Source: Actinomycetota bacterium (lineage in GTDB: Bacteria; Actinomycetota; Thermoleophilia; Solirubrobacterales; Solirubrobacteraceae). From it: a DNA stretch of 5,367 bases. The stretch spans positions 1-5,367 of the forward strand of contig SYBY01000284.1 of assembly GCA_005788585.1 (NCBI GenBank). The letters are read 5' to 3'. Made by a program: the position numbers and the translations under genes. Every line of letters starts with the position of its first letter. The stretch's first letter is position 1. This document shows positions 1 to 4,929 of this stretch, in pieces. A model generated the notes under the pieces. The model did not search any database, was not told the DNA's origin, and saw only the letters and a list, made by a program, of their open reading frames with translations.

Positions 1-137
1 AGGGCAAGGACCTGTTCGTGCACCACACCGCGATCGGCGGCAGCGGCTTCAAGACGCTCGCCGAGGGCGCGAAGGTGTCGTACGACGCCGCCCAGGGCCC
101 CAAGGGCCCGAACGCTGAGAACGTTCAGGTCATCTAG
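1..137 (+). CDS. Cold-shock domain protein, C-terminal part (5' end outside window)
   Basis: The reading frame is open from the window edge (first full codon at base 3) and ends at TAG 135-137, giving 44 residues. It begins [11 protein letters not shown], the RNP2 motif of cold-shock domains, where aromatic and basic residues stack on single-stranded nucleic acid. It ends [11 protein letters not shown], the usual C-terminus of CspA-type proteins. Family members are about 65-70 residues, so roughly the first third (with the RNP1 motif) lies outside the window. CspA-family proteins are small cytoplasmic RNA chaperones that melt mRNA structure, in the cold or constitutively; many actinobacteria carry several copies, so the paralogue cannot be named. 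A hairpin follows 23 bases after the stop. The family call is secure; cold inducibility cannot be judged because the 5' UTR is missing. Confidence 0.93.
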   Translation, partial: GKDLFVHHTAIGGSGFKTLAEGAKVSYDAAQGPKGPNAENVQVI

Positions 138-160
138 ACCCACCAGTTCTTCGCAGGACC

Positions 161-186
161 GACGGCCCGCCATCTGGCGGGTCGTC
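161..186 (+). terminator. Probable intrinsic terminator of the cold-shock gene
   Basis: Arms 161-171 (GACGGCCCGCC) and 176-186 (GGCGGGTCGTC) pair over 11 positions with one G-U pair around the loop ATCT. The following GTCGTTCT is only mildly T-rich, as is common in high-GC actinobacteria. The hairpin lies between the convergent cold-shock gene and the minus-strand toxin gene, so it may stop transcripts from both sides, but the T-containing tail is on the plus-strand side. Confidence 0.65.
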
Positions 187-202
187 GTCGTTCTGGGGCC
201 GC

Positions 203-595
203 TCAGGGGCGGGAGACCGGCACGCCCACGAGCCCGGCCAGTCCGGCCTGCGCCTCGTCCCGGGTGTGCAGCATCCGCTCCGTGACCATCGCCGTGGCGA
301 TGATCAGGAGGTCGGTGGCCTTCGCCAAGCGGCGTGCCGCGCGCGCGGCCGCCAGCACCGCGCCGTACGCGTCTGCGACGGCATCGTCGACCGGGATGGC
401 GACGAACGCGCTGCGAATCGCGGCCAGCCGCGCGGCCCGCGCGTCAGCAGTCGCGGCGCCGCGCGCGAGCAGAACCCCGGCGCGCAGTTCGCCGAGCGAG
501 ACCACGGAGATCGCGGCAGTCGCGGGCAGATCCATCGCGCCCGCGTCCTCAGCGGCGGCGATCAGCACGCTCGTGTCGAGCAGGTGACCGCTCAC
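203..595 (-). CDS. vapC: VapC-type PIN-domain ribonuclease toxin
   Basis: The 130-residue product is a normal-length VapC. PIN domains are Mg2+-dependent RNases that, as type II toxins, cleave tRNA or rRNA to halt translation until neutralised by the partner antitoxin. All four expected acidic residues are visible: D7 in LLDTSVLI, E36 in SLGEL, D95 in KATDLLIIATA and D113 in TRDEA, so the toxin looks intact. The start is GTG 593-595, giving VSGHLLDTS, the usual N-terminus of this group. No Shine-Dalgarno precedes it, and the antitoxin frame runs 47 bases past it, which points to translational coupling. The RNA target cannot be told from sequence. Low-specificity or inactive PIN proteins exist, but the conserved acidic set argues against that. 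Confidence 0.9.
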   Translation of the reverse strand: MSGHLLDTSVLIAAAEDAGAMDLPATAAISVVSLGELRAGVLLARGAATADARAARLAAIRSAFVAIPVDDAVADAYGAVLAAARAARRLAKATDLLIIATAMVTERMLHTRDEAQAGLAGLVGVPVSRP

Positions 596-848
596 GTCGC
601 GGGCCAGGATCGCCGACCGGCGCCTCGGCCTCGTCGAGCTCGCGTGCCAGATCCGCGTCGATCGGGGTCGTGAGGATCCGCCGCAGCGTCTCGCGATCGA
701 CGTCCTCCCGCGGACCCTCGGCTGGCCCGAGGCGCGCCACAGGGCGTCCGCGCACCGTCACCGTGAACGTCTCCCCCGCCTCCGCCGCGCGGAGGATCGC
801 GCCGATGTTGTTGCGCAGCTCGCGTTGGGGGATCCTCCGGTCCGCCAT
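549..848 (-). CDS. Phd/YefM-like antitoxin paired with VapC
   Basis: The 99-residue product begins MADRRIPQRELRNNIGAIL, followed by AEAGETFTVTVRGRPVARL, the pattern of the Phd/YefM fold (residues about 1-45), in which an N-terminal dimer binds operator DNA and ends in RPVA. The part after residue 50, with LRRIL and DADLARELDEAE, should wrap around and inhibit the toxin. The start is ATG 846-848, preceded by a 17-base inverted repeat that is probably the autoregulatory operator. The stop at 549-551 lies 47 bases inside the toxin gene, so residues 85-99, a basic tail rich in Arg, are read from toxin DNA in another frame. Overlaps in such pairs are usually only a few bases. The tail may be real or the result of a small indel that removed an earlier stop near residue 82. 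Confidence 0.87.
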   Translation of the reverse strand: MADRRIPQRELRNNIGAILRAAEAGETFTVTVRGRPVARLGPAEGPREDVDRETLRRILTTPIDADLARELDEAEAPVGDPGPRRERSPARHERADRRR

Positions 849-849
849 C

Positions 850-866
850 TGCTACGGACCGTAGCA
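850..866 (-). promoter_or_regulatory. Inverted-repeat operator with -10-like element of the toxin-antitoxin operon
   Basis: Plus-strand arms TGCTACGG (850-857) and CCGTAGCA (859-866) are exact reverse complements around a single base, and the repeat ends one base before the antitoxin ATG. On the minus strand the repeat contains TACGGT, fitting an actinobacterial TANNNT -10 box nine bases before the ATG. This leaves room for a leaderless or very short-leader transcript, consistent with no visible ribosome binding site. Phd/YefM antitoxins repress their own promoters through such palindromes, so this is the natural binding site. The -10 reading is less certain than the palindrome. Confidence 0.65.
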
Positions 867-867
867 C

Positions 868-1200
868 TCACCCGTGCCCGCGCCGCCGCGCCCGCCGCTC
901 CGCCCGGTTGCGCGGCTCGAGCCCGGCGTCGTGGTCCATCAGCAGGATCTCCTCCATCAGCGTGTCGACCGCGTCGGCGGCCATGCGCGCGCCGATGTGG
1001 ACGTCCTCCTGCGCGTAGCGGTCGGTCAGCGGCTCGAGCGTGCCGCGGACGAGCCTGGTCAGGATCGCCGTGATCTCGCTGTGCGAGGGCGCGGTCGGCG
1101 CGGTCGCCATGTGATGGACGATCTGCGTGGACGCCGACGTCCAGCTGACCAGCGCGGCGGTCAGGACGTCGAGGGCGTGCGGGGCATCGATGTCGGTCAT
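868..1200 (-). CDS. Hypothetical 110-residue protein upstream of the toxin-antitoxin pair
   Basis: I do not recognise this protein. The frame starts at ATG 1198-1200, preceded on its strand by AGAAGGGGC (a close but plausible Shine-Dalgarno), and ends at TGA 868-870, 19 bases before the antitoxin ATG. The product has no membrane segment or signal peptide. It looks mostly helical, with a central part rich in acidic and aliphatic residues (QEDVHIGARMAADAVDTLME), and it ends in the strongly basic tail NRAERRARRRGHG, which may contact nucleic acid. The competing plus-strand reading is a low-complexity Arg/Pro-rich frame, which favours this one. It could share a transcript with the antitoxin and toxin, but the palindromic operator and -10-like box between them suggest the pair also has its own promoter. 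Confidence 0.6.
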   Translation of the reverse strand: MTDIDAPHALDVLTAALVSWTSASTQIVHHMATAPTAPSHSEITAILTRLVRGTLEPLTDRYAQEDVHIGARMAADAVDTLMEEILLMDHDAGLEPRNRAERRARRRGHG

Positions 1201-1284
1201 GCCCCTTCTAGGCCCCAGCCCGGAACATTCGCCCCCCGACCGCCGTCAGGCCTGCGCGTCGCGCCATGCTGGGAGACTCCGGGC
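1201..1284. promoter_or_regulatory. Divergent intergenic region with both promoters
   Basis: These 84 bases separate the minus-strand start at 1200 from the plus-strand start at 1285, so they should hold promoters for both genes. The plus-strand side shows GGGAG at 1271-1275, nine bases before ATG 1285, a usable ribosome binding site. The minus-strand side shows AGAAGGGG directly before its ATG. No convincing -35/-10 pair stands out; CATGCT (1264-1269) is a weak -10 candidate for the regulator gene. Confidence 0.4.
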
Positions 1285-2871
1285 ATGAGCGTCGGGCTCC
1301 GCCTGGCAGACCTCCTCGGAGGCCTGTCGATCGCCTGTGATCTCGGGTTCGGACTGCCGCCCGAAGAGGCCATGCGCTCCAGCATCCTCGCCGCCGGGCT
1401 GGCCCGCCGCACCGGTTTCGCGGAGCCCGCCGTCGCCGACGCCTACTACACGGCGATGCTCATGCACGTCGGGTGCAGCGCGCTCTCGCACGAGACGGCG
1501 CAGGCCTTCGGCGACGAGCACCGCGTCCTGCGGACGATCGCTGGTGTGAACGTCGCGGACCCCGAGGAGGTCGCCGGCGTCGCTCTGCCGATGGTGCTCG
1601 AGGGCAAGAGCCCGGCCGAGCGCGCCCGCATCCTGCGCTTCATGGACACCCCCGAGGGACGGCGCTTCGGGCACGACTTCGATGTCGGCAGCTGCGAGGT
1701 GGCGAGCGCGACCGGCCGGCGCGTCGGTCTCGGCCCGGGGGTCGAGCGGGCGCTCAGAGAGTGCGTCGAGTGGTGGAATGGCGAGGGCCCGCCCGACGGG
1801 CTCGCAGGCGAGGAGATCGCACCCGCCGCCCGGGTGGCGCGTGCCGCCGCCGACGCCGTGCGCCTCGACGCGATCGGGGGGACCGACGCCGTCGTCGCCG
1901 GACTGCGCCGCCGCGCAGGGGTGCTACTCGATCCCGAGGTGGTCGCCATCCTGATCGCGGACGCCGACGAGCTGCTCGCACCCACCCGGTCCGGCGACCC
2001 CCGTGAGCAGATGCTCGCCGCCGAGCCGGGACCGGCCGTCGGGATCGATCCCGCCGAACTGGGGGCGGTGGCCGAGGCCTTCGGCGATCTGGCCGACCTC
2101 AAGACCCCGTGGACCCATGGCCATGCGACCGGCGTGGCCCACCTCGCCGAGCGCGCGGCCGTGAGCCTGCGCCTCGACGCGCAGACGACGGGACGCCTGC
2201 GGCTGTCGGCGCTTCTCGCCGACCTCGGCCGCGTGGCGGTCACGAACGTGATCTGGGAGAAGCCCGGGCCGCTCACCGCCGCGGAGTGGGAGCAGGCACG
2301 GATGCACTCCTACTACACGGAGCGCATCCTGGCCACGTCGGAGGCGCTCGCCCCGGTGGCGCGCGTCGCGGGGATGCACCACGAGCGGCTCGACGGGTCG
2401 GGGTACTTCCGAGGGTGCTCCGGCCACGACCTGCCACCGGCAGCACGCGTCCTCGCGGCGGCTGACGCGTTCCACGCGATGACCCAGGACCGGCCGCACC
2501 GCGACGCGCTCGGCGCCGAGCAGGCGGCGGACGAGCTCCGGCGGGAGGCGCGGGCCGGGAAGCTCGACGGCGACGCCGTCGCCGCGGTGCTCGACGCCGC
2601 CGGCGCCCAGCCCCGCGGCAGGCGGCCGAGCCTGCGTCCCGCCGGCCTCTCCGAGCGTGAGGTCGAGGTCGCGCGGCTCGTCGCGGCGGGCTGCTCGAAC
2701 CCGGAGATCGCCGAGCGGCTCGTGGTCTCACGGCGGACCGCCGAGCATCACGTCCAGAACATCTACGCGAAGATCGGTGTGTCCAGTCGCGCCGGGCTCG
2801 CGCTGTTCGCCCACGAGCACGAGCTCATCGACGGGCAGGGAAAGATGGGTAGGCCTACCGATGTTCCGTGA
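1285..2871 (+). CDS. Tandem degenerate HD-GYP-like protein with C-terminal LuxR-type DNA-binding domain
   Basis: The 528-residue product looks like a cytoplasmic transcription regulator. The second HD-GYP-like module (about 275-440) shows the family landmarks HGHATGVAHL, LLADLGRVAV, MHSYYTERIL, MHHERLDGSGYF and AAADAFHAMTQDRPHR. The first module (about 50-215) repeats the plan weakly (MLMHVGCSA, VEWWNGEGPPDGL, RRRAGVLLDPEVV), suggesting an old duplication. Residues 453-515 are a LuxR/FixJ helix-turn-helix (LSEREVEVARLVAAGCSNPEIAERL, TAEHHVQNIYAKIGV). HD-GYP proteins normally hydrolyse cyclic di-GMP using an HD pair. Here the pair is H61-V62 in module one and A312-D313 in module two, and GYP reads GPP and GYF, so catalysis is doubtful and a ligand-sensing role is more likely. 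The ATG at 1285 was chosen for its GGGAG and because upstream in-frame sequence is low-complexity. An alpha/beta hydrolase follows closely. Confidence 0.88.
   Translation: MSVGLRLADLLGGLSIACDLGFGLPPEEAMRSSILAAGLARRTGFAEPAVADAYYTAMLMHVGCSALSHETAQAFGDEHRVLRTIAGVNVADPEEVAGVALPMVLEGKSPAERARILRFMDTPEGRRFGHDFDVGSCEVASATGRRVGLGPGVERALRECVEWWNGEGPPDGLAGEEIAPAARVARAAADAVRLDAIGGTDAVVAGLRRRAGVLLDPEVVAILIADADELLAPTRSGDPREQMLAAEPGPAVGIDPAELGAVAEAFGDLADLKTPWTHGHATGVAHLAERAAVSLRLDAQTTGRLRLSALLADLGRVAVTNVIWEKPGPLTAAEWEQARMHSYYTERILATSEALAPVARVAGMHHERLDGSGYFRGCSGHDLPPAARVLAAADAFHAMTQDRPHRDALGAEQAADELRREARAGKLDGDAVAAVLDAAGAQPRGRRPSLRPAGLSEREVEVARLVAAGCSNPEIAERLVVSRRTAEHHVQNIYAKIGVSSRAGLALFAHEHELIDGQGKMGRPTDVP
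2848..2859. repeat. Perfect 12-bp palindrome at the regulator-hydrolase junction
   Basis: GGTAGGCCTACC is self-complementary, inside the last codons of the regulator gene and 36 bases before the hydrolase ATG. It could be an operator for a promoter serving the hydrolase. A perfect 12-base palindrome is expected about once by chance in a window of this size, so the position is suggestive and no more. Confidence 0.3.
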
Positions 2872-2895
2872 GGCCGGCCGGGCCAGGCTGTGCCC

Positions 2896-3687
2896 ATGTC
2901 CATCGATCTGAACCACACACTGGCGGGCTCCGGCGATCCGGTCGTGCTCGTGCACGGCAGCTGGTCCGACCACACCGTCTGGGACCTCGTCGCGCCCGAG
3001 CTGGCGCGATCGTTCACCGTCATCACCTGCGACCGGCGCGGCTACGGGGCGAGTCCCGGCGGACGGCCCGCCGCGCTTCGCGACCAGGAGGACGATCTCG
3101 CGCGGCTGATCGAGCGCCTGGACCGCGGACCGGTGCATCTCGCGGGGACCTCGTTCGGCGGGTCCATCGCCCTGGGACTGGCGGCTCGCCGGCCGGACCT
3201 GGTGCGTGCGGTGGTCGCCCACGAGCCGCCCCTCGCCGGCCTGGTCGAGGCGAGCCCGGACATCCAAGCCGCGGTCGCGACCGTCGACGAGGTCATCGCC
3301 CGCATCGACGCGGGCGACGCCGGGGGTGCTGCACGGCAGTTCGTCGAGGAGGTCGCGCTCGGCCCCGGGGCCTGGGAGCTGCTGCCTCCACCCATGAGAG
3401 CGATGATGACCGGCTCCGCGGCCGCCTTCCGCGACGAGCAGCGCGATCCCACGTGGAACCGCATCGCACCGGACGCACTCGGGGACATCTCGTGCCCGGT
3501 GACCCTCACCCAGGGAGACACGAGCCCGGCCTGGTTCCCGCTCATCGTCGCGCGGGTGGCCGAGCTCGTGCCCCATGCGGACGTCCACGAGTACCCCGGG
3601 GCGGGTCACGCGCCGCACGCGACCCATCCGGCCGACTGGTGCGCCCATGTCAGCGGCGTGTTCGGTCTGCGCGGCGCGATGCGCTGA
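2896..3687 (+). CDS. Alpha/beta-fold hydrolase
   Basis: The 263-residue product has the classic alpha/beta hydrolase layout and length. It shows the oxyanion-loop motif LVHGSW (residues 18-23), the nucleophile elbow GTSFGG with Ser86, a likely acid at Asp208 (TQGDTS) and the catalytic His238 in YPGAGHAPHA. The triad is therefore complete and the enzyme should be active. Residues about 115-185 form the variable helical cap that sets specificity. The fold covers esterases, lactonases and cofactor-free haloperoxidase-like enzymes, and the sequence does not say which. It has no signal peptide, so it acts in the cytoplasm. ATG 2896 is preferred; GTG 2890 in the same frame would add two residues, and no strong ribosome binding site decides between them. 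It lies 24 bases after the regulator's stop, so cotranscription is likely, and it could be a target or ligand-modifying partner of that regulator. Confidence 0.9.
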   Translation: MSIDLNHTLAGSGDPVVLVHGSWSDHTVWDLVAPELARSFTVITCDRRGYGASPGGRPAALRDQEDDLARLIERLDRGPVHLAGTSFGGSIALGLAARRPDLVRAVVAHEPPLAGLVEASPDIQAAVATVDEVIARIDAGDAGGAARQFVEEVALGPGAWELLPPPMRAMMTGSAAAFRDEQRDPTWNRIAPDALGDISCPVTLTQGDTSPAWFPLIVARVAELVPHADVHEYPGAGHAPHATHPADWCAHVSGVFGLRGAMR

Positions 3688-3725
3688 CCGGCGGTGCCCC
3701 GCCTCGACGTGGGCGGGTGATCACA

Positions 3726-3749
3726 GAGGCCCCGCACGCGCGGGGCCTC
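3726..3749. terminator. Strong hairpin between the hydrolase gene and tRNA-Ser
   Basis: GAGGCCCCGC (3726-3735) and GCGGGGCCTC (3740-3749) pair perfectly over 10 bases around the loop ACGC. The hairpin lies 38 bases past the hydrolase stop and 14 bases past the 3' end of the minus-strand tRNA, so it can serve both convergent transcripts. No T-run follows on either strand, a common form in high-GC actinobacteria; U-independent termination or a 3'-end stabiliser are both possible. Confidence 0.7.
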
Positions 3750-3763
3750 CCGTGACCTTCAAG

Positions 3764-3853
3764 CGGAGGGGGAGAGATTCGAACTCTCGGTACGGGGGTT
3801 ACCCGCACAACGGTTTTCGAGACCGCCCCGTTCAACCACTCCGGCACCCCTCC
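3764..3853 (-). tRNA. tRNA-Ser, anticodon CGA (reads UCG)
   Basis: Read on the minus strand, the 90-base sequence folds as a class II tRNA. The acceptor arms GGAGGGG (3853-3847) and CCCCTCC (3771-3765) pair fully. The T arm is GAGAG/CTCTC around TTCGAAT (3788-3772). The anticodon loop CTCGAAA is closed by GCGGT/ACCGT, with anticodon CGA at plus positions 3817-3819. A long GC-rich variable arm, the serine identity feature read by seryl-tRNA synthetase, lies between the anticodon and T arms. The discriminator base is G (3764), as usual for tRNA-Ser. CCA is not encoded (CTT follows), so it must be added by nucleotidyltransferase. A possible -10 box, TACCCT on the minus strand (3886-3881), lies 27 bases upstream of the mature 5' end. 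Confidence 0.97.
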
Positions 3854-3964
3854 ATCGCGCACCAGAACGGGCGCCGAGCAAGGGTAGCGGCACCCCGCTC
3901 TGGACGCACACATGACCATGACGACCATGTTCTGGACGAATGGCCGGGGCGACACCTCACGCCC

Positions 3965-3971
3965 GGAGGAG
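3965..3971 (+). promoter_or_regulatory. Strong Shine-Dalgarno for the leader ORF
   Basis: GGAGGAG lies eight bases before ATG 3980 and closely matches the anti-Shine-Dalgarno end of 16S rRNA. It is the best ribosome binding site seen in the window. It sits too far upstream to serve the TTG at 4045 directly, which marks the small ORF at 3980 as the ribosome's entry point. Confidence 0.7.
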
Positions 3972-3979
3972 TACCTTCG

Positions 3980-4048
3980 ATGCAGGCGAACGACACGACG
4001 GGCGACGGACCGCCCGCCACTCGCCTCCCCCCACGGACGATCTCTTGA
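3980..4048 (+). CDS. 22-codon leader ORF overlapping the start of the secreted PASTA protein gene
   Basis: The frame starts at ATG 3980-3982 and ends at TGA 4046-4048, encoding MQANDTTGDGPPATRLPPRT followed by Ile-Ser. A GGAGGAG ribosome binding site precedes it at ideal spacing. Its stop overlaps the TTG start of the next gene in TTGA, the classic arrangement for termination-reinitiation coupling. The peptide is polar and rich in Pro and Thr, with no membrane segment, so the act of translating it may matter more than the product. It has no run of one amino acid that would suggest classical attenuation, although the PP pairs could slow ribosomes. An alternative is that ATG 3980 is the true start of the secreted protein and a sequencing indel separates the frames, but the signal peptide begins cleanly at the TTG. 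Confidence 0.55.
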   Translation: MQANDTTGDGPPATRLPPRTIS

Positions 4049-4929
4049 CCTCGCGCACCATTCTTCGCCTGCTTGCCCTGCCCGGGGTGTGCGTCCTCGC
4101 CGCGGTGGCGCCCGCCGCCGCGGCGGCGGCGCCCGCCCCGTGCGTCAGCTCGACGCCGGCCGTCGTGACGCTCGCCGACGCGCCCGCCGACGCCGAGGCC
4201 GGCGCGCCCGAGGTCTCCGGCGTCCGCGCCGCCGTGAACGCCGACTGCACCGTGAGCGTGCGGCTCACCGTCGACAACCGCGACGCGCTGCGGCCCGACG
4301 ACGCCCTCCTCGTCTACCTCGACACCGACGGCAATCCCGCCACCGGCGCGCAGAGCTTCGGCGGCGCCGACAGCGGTGTCGGCCTCGTCGCCGACGAGGA
4401 CGGGCCGGGCTACCTCGCCCTGCTCGGGCGCTGGGACCCCGCCGCCGAGTCGATCGACTTCGAGAACGCCACCGAGCTGGACATCAGCCCGGCGGGCTGG
4501 TTCGGCTTCACCGCCGGGATGGGCGAGCTCGGCGTGCGCGCGGGTTCGACGCTCGGCATCTCCATCGCGGCGCTCGCCGAGCCCGACGGCGAGATCGCCC
4601 TCGACTTCGCGCCGGACGACGAGGGCGGGACCCTCGCGCTGCCGATCGCCTTCAGCACCACGGCCACCGCCGCCCCGGGCACCACCGGGACCACGACGGC
4701 GCCGAGCGGCCGCGACCGCATCGTGCGGCGCACCTGCAAGGTGCCGAAGACCAAGGGCCGCACCGTCGCCGCCGTTCGCAAGGCGCTGCGGGCCGCGGGC
4801 TGCCGGGCCGGCCGGACGCGCGCCCGCTACGGCACGACCGTCCGCAAGGGCCGCGTCGTCGCGACCCTGCCCGCGGCGGGCAAGCGGATCGCGGCAACGC
4901 GCCCGGTCACGATCCTCGTCTCGCGCTAG
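4045..4929 (+). CDS. Secreted protein with one C-terminal PASTA domain
   Basis: Starting at TTG 4045 the product has 294 residues. Residues 1-29 form a signal peptide: TSR, a hydrophobic core (ILRLLALPGVCVLAAVAP) and an alanine-rich cleavage region. Residues about 33-205 are an acidic, Gly-rich, probably beta-sandwich region (VYLDTDGNPATGAQSF, DSGVGLVADEDG) that I cannot assign; its Asp-rich loops might bind calcium. A Thr/Pro/Gly linker (204-225) leads to a PASTA domain (230-294), with CKVPKTKGRTVAAVRKAL, the paired cysteines C231 and C253, and a VTILVSR end. PASTA domains bind peptidoglycan fragments, so attachment to the cell wall is the likely role; there is no kinase domain. No good ribosome binding site precedes the TTG, and translation probably depends on the overlapping leader ORF. 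An in-frame ATG at 3940 would bury the signal peptide behind 35 residues. Its stop interlocks with that of tadA. Confidence 0.85.
   Translation: MTSRTILRLLALPGVCVLAAVAPAAAAAAPAPCVSSTPAVVTLADAPADAEAGAPEVSGVRAAVNADCTVSVRLTVDNRDALRPDDALLVYLDTDGNPATGAQSFGGADSGVGLVADEDGPGYLALLGRWDPAAESIDFENATELDISPAGWFGFTAGMGELGVRAGSTLGISIAALAEPDGEIALDFAPDDEGGTLALPIAFSTTATAAPGTTGTTTAPSGRDRIVRRTCKVPKTKGRTVAAVRKALRAAGCRAGRTRARYGTTVRKGRVVATLPAAGKRIAATRPVTILVSR

Noticed and set aside
874..1284. In-frame upstream extension of the HD-GYP-like/LuxR gene, adding 137 residues
   Set aside because: The extension is a low-complexity Arg/Pro/Gly-rich stretch opposite a better minus-strand gene, and ATG 1285 has a ribosome binding site and begins family-like sequence.
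1446..2276. Minus-strand open frame of 276 codons opposite the HD-GYP-like gene
   Set aside because: It is Ser/Arg/Ala-rich low-complexity sequence antisense to clearly conserved HD-GYP motifs.
2728..3648. Long minus-strand open frame of 306 codons opposite the hydrolase
   Set aside because: The plus strand encodes a hydrolase with a full catalytic triad; the opposite frame shows no family pattern and is a high-GC artefact.
3911..3979. Possible small ORF from the repeated ATGACCATGACGACCATG
   Set aside because: No ribosome binding site precedes it and the frame runs into Arg-rich shadow sequence of the downstream gene.
3940..4044. In-frame ATG at 3940 as start of the secreted PASTA protein
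   Set aside because: It would place 35 polar residues before an obvious signal peptide and has no ribosome binding site; TTG 4045 fits both the signal peptide and the TTGA coupling.
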